Assembly: GCA_903824935.1 (NCBI GenBank)
Contig: CAIJYT010000197.1
Location: 1-32,817, forward strand
Length of the DNA: 32,817 nucleotides
Origin: an uncultured Bacteroidales bacterium
Lineage (GTDB): Bacteria > Bacteroidota > Bacteroidia > Bacteroidales > FEN-979
Direction of reading: 5' to 3'
The translations under genes and the position numbers were made by a program. The notes beneath the pieces are model-generated. The model was not told where the DNA came from and did not search any database. It saw nothing but the letters and a program-made list of their open reading frames with translations. Below, piece after piece: positions 1-8,812 of this stretch; position 1 is the stretch's first letter; each line of letters begins with the position of its first letter.

Positions 1-310
1 ATAACCCTAACAATTTGCAAAAGTAGGATTTAATCGTTCACCAAAAAAAATATCTCCTAAAAGATTTCAATTCTTTATGACAACTATATACATGAAGATA
101 TGGGGGGATCAGTTTATTAACATACCGGGATTAATTTTCTTAAGGCCTGGTTGCAGGATTTCAAGGTTTTGAGGTGTAATTACAAGCAACGCACCCTTCA
201 ATCATCCGAAATAATTAACATTATAATAATCAGCGGACTGCTCTAATATTTAAAACATTTTGTACTTTCACAAGGTTATAACAGGCGCATGTTTAATCAA
301 AAATGAAAGT

Positions 311-1558
311 ATGATACAAAAGACTCTCCTTTCCATTGTAATGATAACCTTTTTCGGCGCGATTGCTTTTTCACAGACTGCATCGGTAAAAATGCCGGAT
401 ATGGTGCATGTTGAAGGCGGGACCTTCATAATGGGATACAACAGCGGTAGTTCCGACGAACAACCTGAACATAAAGTGAGTGTGAATAATTTTTACATAG
501 GGAGGTTTGAAGTAACCTATGCGGAATTCCGAAGATTCATTGTCGCCACAGGATACATCACCGACAGCGATCAACCCGATTCTGTCAGGATGAAAAATGG
601 CTTGCCACACAGGTCTGTAAACAACGGAACCTGGGACAAGAACGCTAACGGATCGATGATCCCCCTTGCAGATTCATTGAAACCTGTTGGTAACATCAGC
701 TGGAACGACGCCGTGGCCTACCTGAAATGGCTTTCAAAGATGACAGGAAAAGAATTCCGCCTTCCAACCGAAGCCGAATGGGAGTTTGCAGCTAAGGGAG
801 GAACAAAAAGCAAGGGATACAAATATATCGGGGGAAATGACCTCAACCAGGTGGCCTGGTATCTTGGGAATTCCGACCGCAGGGTACATACCGGCGGACA
901 GAAACTGCCAAACGAACTCGGAATATATGATATGTCGGGGAACGTGAGGGAATGGTGCAACGACTGGTACAGTGAGTTCTACTACAGGGTGAGCCCCGAT
1001 TCAGATCCTCCCGGTCCGGCCGCAGGATCAAACCGCGTCATTCGAGGAGGCAGCTGGGGAAGCGACGGAGCCAGGATGAGGGCGTCATACAGGAATAAGG
1101 AATTTCCTTACAGTGCAGTACGCGATTATGGTTTCCGCCCCGCTATAACCGGAGAGCCCGTGAAAAAGCCGGAGGTGGTTGAGCAAAAACTTCCTGATCC
1201 CATGCAGGACCTTGATTCCAAAGGCTATATCGACATTTACGGGATCTATTTCGACATTGGCAAGTCGGTTGTAAAACCCGAAGGCTATCCAGTGATCGAA
1301 CAGCTGGTAAAATTCATGCAGGACCATCCCAAAGTAAAGCTGCTAATCGAAGGACATACCGACAATACCGGCAACGAGGCTAAAAACCTTACTCTTTCCG
1401 AAAACAGGGCTAAAAGCATCAAAGCCGAAATGGTCAAACGGGGTATCCCTGCCGACAGGATTGAGACAAAAGGCTTTGGTTCATCCAAACCCATTGCAGA
1501 CAATAAAACCGCAGCCGGCCGGACCCAGAACCGAAGGGTAACGGTTAAAAAGCTGTAG
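311..1558 (+). CDS. SUMF1/FGE-sulfatase-domain protein fused to a C-terminal OmpA-like peptidoglycan-binding domain, secreted
   Basis: ORF 260-1558; the internal ATG at 311 gives a signal peptide (MIQKTLLSIVMITFFGAIAFSQ). FGE-sulfatase motifs 'MVHVEGGTFIMG', 'RLPTEAEWEFAAKGG', 'GNVREWCNDWY', 'RVIRGGSW'. C-terminal OmpA motif 'IEGHTDNTGNEAKNLTLSENRAKSIKAEMVKRGIPADRIETKGFGSSKPIADNKTAAGRTQNRRV'. Confidence 0.9.
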   Translation: MIQKTLLSIVMITFFGAIAFSQTASVKMPDMVHVEGGTFIMGYNSGSSDEQPEHKVSVNNFYIGRFEVTYAEFRRFIVATGYITDSDQPDSVRMKNGLPHRSVNNGTWDKNANGSMIPLADSLKPVGNISWNDAVAYLKWLSKMTGKEFRLPTEAEWEFAAKGGTKSKGYKYIGGNDLNQVAWYLGNSDRRVHTGGQKLPNELGIYDMSGNVREWCNDWYSEFYYRVSPDSDPPGPAAGSNRVIRGGSWGSDGARMRASYRNKEFPYSAVRDYGFRPAITGEPVKKPEVVEQKLPDPMQDLDSKGYIDIYGIYFDIGKSVVKPEGYPVIEQLVKFMQDHPKVKLLIEGHTDNTGNEAKNLTLSENRAKSIKAEMVKRGIPADRIETKGFGSSKPIADNKTAAGRTQNRRVTVKKL

Positions 1559-1571
1559 TTCGAAAATAAAA

Positions 1572-3662
1572 ATGATGAAAACACTGGTGCTTGCAGCTTG
1601 CCTGTTACTGTTATTTATCACTTGTCATGCTCAGCCAGGGCTTTCAGCAAAAGTACCTCCGGATTCACCAGCCATCGTAATGCTCAGGGGAAACTCCCTG
1701 AGCATTATTTATAACGGGCAAACCATACTTTCAGCTACCATTTCCAACGATCCTTCCAGTTTTTACTTCAGGGAGGTCAAAGACAGCGTGGAAGGTAAAA
1801 TCTTCCATGCTTTCACCATTACATCCGGCGACGGCAGCAAGCTTGCGCTCGAAGGTACCATTACAGCAAGCGGGCAGTCCTTTCCCTGCGAGGAGAACAG
1901 GGCTACCGGTAGCACCTTTGTGCGTCACTCTGTTGGATTAAGCCACAGCCGCCTGAACAGGGCTGTTTATGACAGAGCCGGGGACTGGTCGCTCTCAGTT
2001 GAACAGGCAGTAACAGTTATAGTCCCCCTTGCTTCATCTCCCGAACAAAACACTTACCAGATCAATGTTACAGGCAGGGAGATCTGCTTCCTGTTTATGC
2101 CTCGCTATTACCAGAAACACCGGGGCCTTTCGTACTTCGAGCCCTGGAACTACAGGGTATGGTCAAAGCCTGTCGTGGGTTGGAGTTCATGGTTTGCTTA
2201 TTTTGATAAGGTGACTGCCGATGATGTGATGAGGACTGCGGATGTGCTGAGTGAAACCCTTAAACCTTACGGGCTTGAATATATACAGATCGATGATGGC
2301 TACCAGCAGGAAACTTCTTACCCCGAAAAATGGACGAGGACCAATGAAAAATTTCCAGGCGGACTGCCCGCACTTTCAAAGTATATCAGCGATAAAGGAC
2401 TGAAACCAGGGATCTGGACCAACGTCGCATTTTCGAATAAATCATGGGCCTTTGGCAACCGTACGCTCTTTGTAAGGGATACGAATGATGAACCGGTTAA
2501 AGGTCGCTGGATTGGTTATGTGATGGACGGTTCGAACCCTGAAACCCTCGAAAAACTGATCAGGCCGGTCTACAGTAATTTTAAAGAAACCGGCTGGAAG
2601 TATTTCAAACTCGATGCCCTTCGCCATCTCAGGTATGAAGGATATAACAGCAATACAGGGTATTTTATCAAAAAAAAGACCGACCGTGTGGAAGCCTTCA
2701 GGAACGTGGTGAAAGCAGTGAAAAGCGAAATCGGAAAAGATAATTTTCTCCTGGCCTGCTGGGGCATCAGGCCTGAGCTGATCGGGATCGTCGATGCCTG
2801 CCGCATTGGCGATGACGGCTATGGGATGAGGACACTGACCCAATACAATTCCTTTAATAACGTCATCTGGCGGAATGATCCCGACCATATCGAACTGAAA
2901 GGCAGGATGGCCTATGCCTCATGCATGGTCACTTCCATGACCGGCTCACTGTTCATGCTAACCGACAAGCCTGAAGTATACAGGACTCCCCTGGTGGAAG
3001 CTGCCATGAGGGCCATTCCTGTGCTTTTCACTCTTCCCGGGCAGATCTATGATGTTGATCCTTCCGCTTCAATGTACCTCGACAGGCTTGGATCGGAACT
3101 CAGCGGTTCCGGTGTGCGTGTGTTTGACGCCCGCCTCACATCTCCATACACAGACTTTCTTCTTGAGATAAACAAACCCTATGAGAGCTGGATGCTCCTG
3201 GGACGCACCGATGAAAGCCGGGAATCGGTAAGTTTTGCCGAACTCGGCCTGGATCCTGCAAAGGAATACTTTGTCTTTGAATTCTGGACCAAACAGCTTA
3301 CAGGGAATTTCATGAGGGAATTTCACATGGGGAAAATTGATCCGGGATACGGTTGCCAGCTGTTCTGTATCAGGGAAAAACAAGACAATCCTCAGTTGCT
3401 GGCCACCAACAGGCACATTTCCTGCGGGGGGCTTGAACTGGAGGCGCTTAAATGGAATACAGGTTCTTTATGCGGTAAAAGCATGGTTGTGGCTAACGAC
3501 ACTTACACCCTGTACATCTATGAGCCGGTTGGTTCGGTTTTCACCGGTTTTAAATGTGAAGGCGCAGACCTTATCAATAATACTACTGATGGAAAAATGC
3601 GTGTAATCAGCATTAAATCCTCATCAGGCAAAACAGTAAGCTGGGCAATAAACTATAAATAG
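1572..3662 (+). CDS. Alpha-galactosidase-like glycoside hydrolase (clan GH-D, GH36/GH27-like), secreted
   Basis: N-terminal signal sequence (MMKTLVLAACLLLLFITCHAQ). Clan-D TIM-barrel motifs 'VGWSSWFAYFDKVTADDV', 'YIQIDDGYQ', 'GLKPGIWTN', putative nucleophile region 'YFKLDALRHL', and 'RIGDDGYG'. Confidence 0.75.
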   Translation: MMKTLVLAACLLLLFITCHAQPGLSAKVPPDSPAIVMLRGNSLSIIYNGQTILSATISNDPSSFYFREVKDSVEGKIFHAFTITSGDGSKLALEGTITASGQSFPCEENRATGSTFVRHSVGLSHSRLNRAVYDRAGDWSLSVEQAVTVIVPLASSPEQNTYQINVTGREICFLFMPRYYQKHRGLSYFEPWNYRVWSKPVVGWSSWFAYFDKVTADDVMRTADVLSETLKPYGLEYIQIDDGYQQETSYPEKWTRTNEKFPGGLPALSKYISDKGLKPGIWTNVAFSNKSWAFGNRTLFVRDTNDEPVKGRWIGYVMDGSNPETLEKLIRPVYSNFKETGWKYFKLDALRHLRYEGYNSNTGYFIKKKTDRVEAFRNVVKAVKSEIGKDNFLLACWGIRPELIGIVDACRIGDDGYGMRTLTQYNSFNNVIWRNDPDHIELKGRMAYASCMVTSMTGSLFMLTDKPEVYRTPLVEAAMRAIPVLFTLPGQIYDVDPSASMYLDRLGSELSGSGVRVFDARLTSPYTDFLLEINKPYESWMLLGRTDESRESVSFAELGLDPAKEYFVFEFWTKQLTGNFMREFHMGKIDPGYGCQLFCIREKQDNPQLLATNRHISCGGLELEALKWNTGSLCGKSMVVANDTYTLYIYEPVGSVFTGFKCEGADLINNTTDGKMRVISIKSSSGKTVSWAINYK

Positions 3663-3710
3663 ACCGGGCGCCGGATTCCCGACGCTCTCTCATCCTCAGT
3701 AAAAAAATAA

Positions 3711-4883
3711 TTATTCCGTAGCATCAAGGAACTCTTCAGCATCCTCGTAAGCTTCTGTTTTACGGCCCATCAGGGGGAGAATTTTCCCAACCAGCATGCC
3801 GCTGGCGAAAGCAATTGCAATGGTTAAAACGATGCCCAGCAGCTGCTGTCGGATGTCAAGCCCTCTGACGATAGGCAAAGCCGCAAGACCCCCGAGCAGC
3901 CCGGGGAGCCCGTGGAGATTCGTCACCCCGCAGGTGTCGATGATCTTCATCAGCTTTTGCTGCCTTGACTGTATCACTGCAAAACCGAAAGTTGAAAGTG
4001 CACCTGCCAGAATGCCGATGATCACGGCTTCGGAATGGCTGGCATTTGCGCAGGCCGAGCCTATGGCCACACCGCCTGCAAGCGCCGCATTGGCGATATC
4101 GGCAATACTGACCTTCTTACGAAGGGCAACTGAAACAATATAGGTGGTGATGGTTGAACCACAGAGCGCGAGTATTACGTTTACGACGGTGGATGGCATT
4201 TGCTCAGGAGTCACAAGAGCCGCGCAGAAACTGGGCCAGAACACCCAAAGGATCATACTTCCAAGCATGGAGTAACGGTCAGACACTGCGTCACTCTCGA
4301 TGGTCTTTTCAAACTCCTGCTTTGTAGTCATAGTCAGGGCAACCCCTAATCCGAAGATGGCGCCGAATGCATGGATCACGATTGAACCTCCGGTATCTAC
4401 CACTCCTCCTGCTTTTACCAGGCCGAGGCCCCCGTTAAGAACAAGCCACTCATTGAACATATAGCAGGGGACGAACAGAATTCCCAGCAAAAGGTACTGC
4501 TGCATCTTTAAACGGCCCAACACTGCGCCTGCAGCAATCAGAAGGCTGGCGCCGCAAAACTCGCTGAGAATAAGCCTGCGGATGTCAGTATCGTTAATTC
4601 CCTCCCCGTTTTTGTTGATGAGCATGTACATCGGGATGGAAATGCTGACAAGGAGAAAAGTAGCAGTAAGAGCAGACCTTCCGTATTTTCTTACGAACAC
4701 CATCAGAAATCCGAAACCAACAAGAAGCATAGCCATGATGTGGATTGCGCGGTTGTATTGCTGGTCATTGATGATCGCGGGTGCAAGGCCCTGGCCGAGG
4801 GTTTCAGCGGCATTAGACAGTGCCGGGTAAGCAGAGAATAAAACCAGTAAAGCAGAGACCTTGAATACTGTTTCTTTTTTCAT
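3711..4883 (-). CDS. Ammonium transporter, Rh (Rhesus) subtype
   Basis: Rh-like motifs: 'IHIMAMLLVGFGFLMVFVRKYGRSALTATFLLVS', 'VIHAFGAIFGLGVAL', 'LGSMILWVFWPSFCAAL', 'CGVTNLHGLPGLLGGLAALP'. N-terminal signal-like segment. Confidence 0.85.
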   Translation of the reverse strand: MKKETVFKVSALLVLFSAYPALSNAAETLGQGLAPAIINDQQYNRAIHIMAMLLVGFGFLMVFVRKYGRSALTATFLLVSISIPMYMLINKNGEGINDTDIRRLILSEFCGASLLIAAGAVLGRLKMQQYLLLGILFVPCYMFNEWLVLNGGLGLVKAGGVVDTGGSIVIHAFGAIFGLGVALTMTTKQEFEKTIESDAVSDRYSMLGSMILWVFWPSFCAALVTPEQMPSTVVNVILALCGSTITTYIVSVALRKKVSIADIANAALAGGVAIGSACANASHSEAVIIGILAGALSTFGFAVIQSRQQKLMKIIDTCGVTNLHGLPGLLGGLAALPIVRGLDIRQQLLGIVLTIAIAFASGMLVGKILPLMGRKTEAYEDAEEFLDATE

Positions 4884-4944
4884 GGGATATAATTTAAGAG
4901 TTATACTTAGACCGTTTTGAGTGATTTACGTAGTTTTCCGGGCG

Positions 4945-4952
4945 CAAAAGTA
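4945..4952 (-). promoter_or_regulatory. Putative Bacteroidota -7 element (TACTTTTG on the minus strand) for the Rh transporter
   Basis: Plus-strand CAAAAGTA is the reverse complement of TACTTTTG (TAnnTTTG), about 62 nt upstream of the Rh start codon. Confidence 0.5.
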
Positions 4953-4970
4953 TTGTTAAGTTTTTAACAA
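4953..4970. promoter_or_regulatory. Perfect 18-bp dyad TTGTTAA-GTTT-TTAACAA (Rex-like operator candidate)
   Basis: Read directly: TTGTTAAGTTTTTAACAA between two divergent TAnnTTTG promoters. Matches the TTGTTAANNNNTTAACAA form of the Rex consensus. Confidence 0.55.
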
Positions 4971-4984
4971 AAAAAGAATTCTTG

Positions 4985-4992
4985 TACTTTTG
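4985..4992 (+). promoter_or_regulatory. Putative Bacteroidota -7 element TACTTTTG for the M13 peptidase gene
   Basis: TAnnTTTG match 33 nt upstream of the ATG at 5026. Confidence 0.55.
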
Positions 4993-5025
4993 CCAAAACT
5001 TTCTCACACAAAACATCACTGACAA

Positions 5026-7062
5026 ATGAAAAGAAAACTATTATTCCTCTTCATCACAATTCCTGTGATGATGTTGCTGCTCACGGTTTCTTGCAACAAC
5101 AACCAATCAAAGAAAGCAGACAAGGTCGCCGCCTTTGAAGTATCCGGTATGGATACTGCCTGCAAACCCTGCGTTGATTTCGACGGGTATGCCAATGGCA
5201 ACTGGAAAAAAAATAATCCCATCCCTTCCACGGAGGCTACCTGGGGTTCATTCGGCATACTGGAGAAAGAAAACCGGGAGGTGAAGATCAAAGGGATCAT
5301 CACCGATCTTCTTTCCCAGAAAGATCCTGCAAAAGGAAGCGAAGCCCAGCTCATTACGGGTTATTACCGCTCCTACCTCGACACGGTAACCATTACCAAA
5401 CGGGGCATCACTCCTATCACACCCATGACCGACAAGGTACTTGCCGCCAAAACTGCGAACGATCTCATCGCTCTTTCAGGTGAACTTTCACAAGTAGGTG
5501 TTGCTGGTCCGTTTGAAGCCTACGTTGCCGCTGATGACCGCCGAAGCAGCATGAATGCAGTCTTCCAGGCACAAAGCGGACTTTCTATGCGCGACCGCAA
5601 CTATTACGAGAACAAGGATTCGGCTATGGTGAAGATCAGGGCTGAATTTGTGAAGCATGTCGACAATATGTTTGCAATGGCCGGCTGGAATGTGAAAGAT
5701 GCCGGGAAGACGGTTCTCAACTTTGAAACCAAACTGTCCCTTATCCAGCTAAAGAATTTCGAGATGCGCGATCCGGTTAAGATTTATAACAAGATCCCGT
5801 TTACTGAGCTTCATAAACTTGCTCCCGACATCAACTGGGCCGATTATTACAACAACTACGGACTGAAAACCGATACCCTCGTTGTCCAGGACAAGAGCTA
5901 CCTGAAAAACCTTGGACTGCTTATAAAAGCAACGCCTGTGGATGTTCTTCAGACTTACTTCCGCTGGCAGGTTCTGACAGCTTTTGCGGGTTTGCTGCCC
6001 CGTGAATTCAGCAAGGAAACTTTCCATTTTTACAGCACCGTCATGTATGGGGTCAAAGTACAGCGTCCCCGTGAAGAACGCGCCGTTATGATCGTGAACC
6101 GCAGGCTTGGAATGCCCCTGGGAAAACTCTATGTTGCCAAATATTTCCCCGAAACATCCAAGAAAAAGGTGTCGGAGATGATAGAAAATGTACGCTCGGT
6201 GTACAAAGAACGTATTGATAAACTGAGCTGGATGAGCCCTGCGACCAAGGAAAAAGCCAAAAAGAAACTGGCTGCATTTACCTGGAAGATAGGTTATCCC
6301 GACACCTGGAAAGATTATTCCAGCATAGACATACAGCCCGATAAACTGGTTGAAAACAGCATGAACATTGCATTATGGGAACATAACGACATGATCTCGA
6401 AAGCCGGCAAGCCGGTGGATAAAAAGGAATGGGATATGTCGCCCCAGACGATCAATGCTTACAACAATCCGACCAATAACGAAATCGTATTCCCGGCAGC
6501 CATACTGCAGCCTCCTTTCTTTAATCCCGATGCAGATGATGCCATCAACTACGGTGGGATCATTGCAGTGATAGGCCACGAGATGACTCATGGTTTTGAC
6601 GACCAGGGTTGCCAGTACGACGGGAACGGGAACCTCAGCAACTGGTGGACTCCCGAAGATTCGAAGAATTTTACCGCTCTCGGGAAGAAGCTGGAAGATT
6701 ATTTCAACACCATGGAAGTTACCAAAGGATTTAAGATCAATGGAAAGCTTACCCTGGGAGAAAATATCGCCGACCTCGGCGGATTGACCTTAGGCTACTA
6801 TGCCCTTGAGAAATCCCTTGAAGGCAAGGAAAAACCCAAGCCTATTGATGGATTCACATACCAGCAACGCTTTTTCCTGGGATGGGCCCAGGTTTGGCGC
6901 GAGAATATGACAAACGAAAGCCTGATTAACCAGGTGCAGACCAACGAACATTCCCCGGCCCGCTGGAGGATCAACGCCACCCTGCCACTGATGAAGGAAT
7001 TTGCCGACGCCTGGGGTTGTAAAAGCAGCGCGGCCGATACCATCCGGATCGTGATCTGGTAA
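5026..7062 (+). CDS. M13 family metallopeptidase (neprilysin/PepO-like), lipoprotein
   Basis: Lipobox 'LLLTVSCNN'; zinc motif HExxH in 'VIGHEMTHGFDDQGCQYDGNGNLSNWW'; 'ENIADLGGLTLGYYAL'; C-terminal 'PARWRINATLPLMKEFADAWGCK'. Confidence 0.95.
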   Translation: MKRKLLFLFITIPVMMLLLTVSCNNNQSKKADKVAAFEVSGMDTACKPCVDFDGYANGNWKKNNPIPSTEATWGSFGILEKENREVKIKGIITDLLSQKDPAKGSEAQLITGYYRSYLDTVTITKRGITPITPMTDKVLAAKTANDLIALSGELSQVGVAGPFEAYVAADDRRSSMNAVFQAQSGLSMRDRNYYENKDSAMVKIRAEFVKHVDNMFAMAGWNVKDAGKTVLNFETKLSLIQLKNFEMRDPVKIYNKIPFTELHKLAPDINWADYYNNYGLKTDTLVVQDKSYLKNLGLLIKATPVDVLQTYFRWQVLTAFAGLLPREFSKETFHFYSTVMYGVKVQRPREERAVMIVNRRLGMPLGKLYVAKYFPETSKKKVSEMIENVRSVYKERIDKLSWMSPATKEKAKKKLAAFTWKIGYPDTWKDYSSIDIQPDKLVENSMNIALWEHNDMISKAGKPVDKKEWDMSPQTINAYNNPTNNEIVFPAAILQPPFFNPDADDAINYGGIIAVIGHEMTHGFDDQGCQYDGNGNLSNWWTPEDSKNFTALGKKLEDYFNTMEVTKGFKINGKLTLGENIADLGGLTLGYYALEKSLEGKEKPKPIDGFTYQQRFFLGWAQVWRENMTNESLINQVQTNEHSPARWRINATLPLMKEFADAWGCKSSAADTIRIVIW

Positions 7063-7073
7063 AAACGACATGA

Positions 7074-7109
7074 AATAAACGACGGCGCCTGAAAGCGCCG
7101 TCGTTTATT
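7074..7109. terminator. Strong intrinsic terminator hairpin
   Basis: AATAAACGACGGCGC-CTGAAA-GCGCCGTCGTTTATT: a perfect 15-bp stem with a 6-nt loop, starting 12 nt after the M13 stop codon. The descending arm ends TTTATT. Confidence 0.85.
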
Positions 7110-7114
7110 AATAC

Positions 7115-7122
7115 TACCTTTG
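7115..7122 (+). promoter_or_regulatory. Bacteroidota -7 element TACCTTTG immediately upstream of the response-regulator gene
   Basis: Perfect TAnnTTTG, 3 nt before the ATG at 7126. Confidence 0.5.
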
Positions 7123-7125
7123 CAT

Positions 7126-7500
7126 ATGCTTGGTAAAAAGTTGACAGTCCTTGTTGCAGAAGACGATAAAACAAGTTTCGTCTACCTGGAAACCATCCTT
7201 TCCAAGGTGGGTTTTAATCTGATCAATACCGAAAATGGAGAAGATACAATACAAGCGCTGAAATCTAACGACGAGATTGCAATCATATTGATGGATATAA
7301 AAATGCCGGGGATGAACGGTCTGGAAGCCACCCGGCAGATCAGGTCCTTCAACAAATCAATCCCCATCATAGCCCAGACCGCACATGCCTTTATTGAGGA
7401 CAGGAACAAGGCCATTAATGCGGGCTGTAATGAGTATATCACTAAACCTATTGAAAGGGACCTGATCATAAAACTAATCCGGGCTTATACCAATACCTGA
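7126..7500 (+). CDS. Stand-alone response regulator receiver (REC) domain protein
   Basis: 'VLVAEDDKTSFVYLETIL', phospho-acceptor region 'IILMDIKMPGMNGLEATRQIR', 'IIAQTAHA', 'GCNEYITKPIE'. No output domain. Confidence 0.9.
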   Translation: MLGKKLTVLVAEDDKTSFVYLETILSKVGFNLINTENGEDTIQALKSNDEIAIILMDIKMPGMNGLEATRQIRSFNKSIPIIAQTAHAFIEDRNKAINAGCNEYITKPIERDLIIKLIRAYTNT

Positions 7501-7527
7501 GCCCTGTTCTCCCTGGGTTTAGCGGCA

Positions 7528-8802
7528 TTAATGCCGGGCCTGCCCCGCCATCTCCTTCACAGCTTTTATCAGAACATCCAGGTCGGCAGGGGTCGTATAT
7601 ACATTAGGAACGATGCGGCATCCATGCACCCCCGCTCCGTCAATCGGAGCACAATAGATATTGAACTTCTTAAAGAGTGTGTCGCCCATGTCCTGGGGTT
7701 TCATCCCCTTTATCCCCACATTCGCAATTCCACAGCTTCGATGGGGATCCGATGGAGTATTGATGATGACATCAGGCACTCCCTTCACCGCCGAAACCCA
7801 GTAATTCTTGAGATATCTCAACCGTTCTTCCTTCCGTTCAGGACCCATCTTCAGATAAAAATCGATGGCATCTGGTATTGTCAGGTCGGTATGTACGGGA
7901 TGAGTGCCCGTGTGGTTCAGCCGGCGGATGTCATCCAGGGTTTTTCCGTCTTCGGCCAGCAGTTGCCAGAGCTTGGCGATATTCTCTTTCTTCACCCAGA
8001 GCAAGCCCGCACCCAGGGGATTGCTGAGCCATTTATGCAAGCTTGAACCGTAGTAGTCGCATCCCAATTCGGGGATAGTGTACCTGAAATGCGCCACAGC
8101 GTGTGCACCGTCGGCCATCACCTGCACCCCCTTGCTGTGGGCCATGTCGGCGATCTTCCTCACCGGCAGAATCTGACCCGTGATGTTGATCATGTGGCTC
8201 ACCATAAGCAGCCTTGTCTTAGGCGTTATCGCACTGGCATATAATTGAACGATCTCTTCGTCGGAAGCCGGATCCATCGGAACAGAGATTATCTTGTTGA
8301 CAACCCCGTACCTTCTGGCCACTTGCTTAAACATATCCAGCATTGCCGGGTAATCCTGTTCGGCCATCACCGCTTCGTCGCCGGCTTTCCAGTCAAAACC
8401 TCCTATGACCAGGTCAAGTGATTCAGTTGTGTTGCGTGTAATGATGACCTCATCGGCCGGACAGCCAAGTATGACGGCAAGTTTATCGGCCGCCCTTTTC
8501 TTGTTCTCAAACTGTACGGTTCGCATGTAGTATGATCCCTGCAGGTTGATCTCCCTCACATGACTAATAAATTTTTCGAGCGTCTCCTGGGGCATGAAAC
8601 AATAATACCCGTTTTCGAGGTTGATATAATCAAGCTTGACACGGTAACCCTGCCTGAGTCCTTCCCAGAATTCCTCATCAGAGGCCAGCTCAAGAGAGGG
8701 TTTGCCCGAATAGGACGACAGCCATTCATCGAGGTTGAAAGTACCGGGCAAAGCGGCGAAACTCATCAGCCCGAGACTCTTAAGAAAAGTCCTTTTGTTC
8801 AT
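7528..8802 (-). CDS. Exported aminotransferase class V-fold PLP-dependent enzyme (isopenicillin-N-epimerase-like)
   Basis: Internal start MNKRTFLKSLGLMSFAALPGT gives a Tat-like signal (KRTFLK). PLP fold motifs 'VIITRNTTESLDLVIGG', 'VMADGAHAVAHF', Schiff-base lysine region 'YYGSSLHKWLSNPLGAGLLWV'. Confidence 0.85.
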   Translation of the reverse strand: MNKRTFLKSLGLMSFAALPGTFNLDEWLSSYSGKPSLELASDEEFWEGLRQGYRVKLDYINLENGYYCFMPQETLEKFISHVREINLQGSYYMRTVQFENKKRAADKLAVILGCPADEVIITRNTTESLDLVIGGFDWKAGDEAVMAEQDYPAMLDMFKQVARRYGVVNKIISVPMDPASDEEIVQLYASAITPKTRLLMVSHMINITGQILPVRKIADMAHSKGVQVMADGAHAVAHFRYTIPELGCDYYGSSLHKWLSNPLGAGLLWVKKENIAKLWQLLAEDGKTLDDIRRLNHTGTHPVHTDLTIPDAIDFYLKMGPERKEERLRYLKNYWVSAVKGVPDVIINTPSDPHRSCGIANVGIKGMKPQDMGDTLFKKFNIYCAPIDGAGVHGCRIVPNVYTTPADLDVLIKAVKEMAGQARH

Positions 8803-8812
8803 ATCCTTAAGG

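Noticed and set aside
1-259. 259-nt noncoding region at the window start with a minus-strand TACTTTTG element (18-25), possible promoter of a divergent gene outside the window
   Set aside because: Only the box is visible, the target gene is not in the window, and -33 spacing is poor; not enough to annotate an RNA or promoter.
2442-2888. 148-aa minus-strand ORF inside the alpha-galactosidase-like gene
   Set aside because: Overlaps essential catalytic-domain coding sequence on the other strand and has no recognisable family.
7523-7536. Perfect palindrome CGGCATTAATGCCG between the convergent REC and PLP-enzyme genes
   Set aside because: Possible bidirectional terminator, but there is no U-tract and it overlaps the PLP-enzyme stop codon; too short to call.
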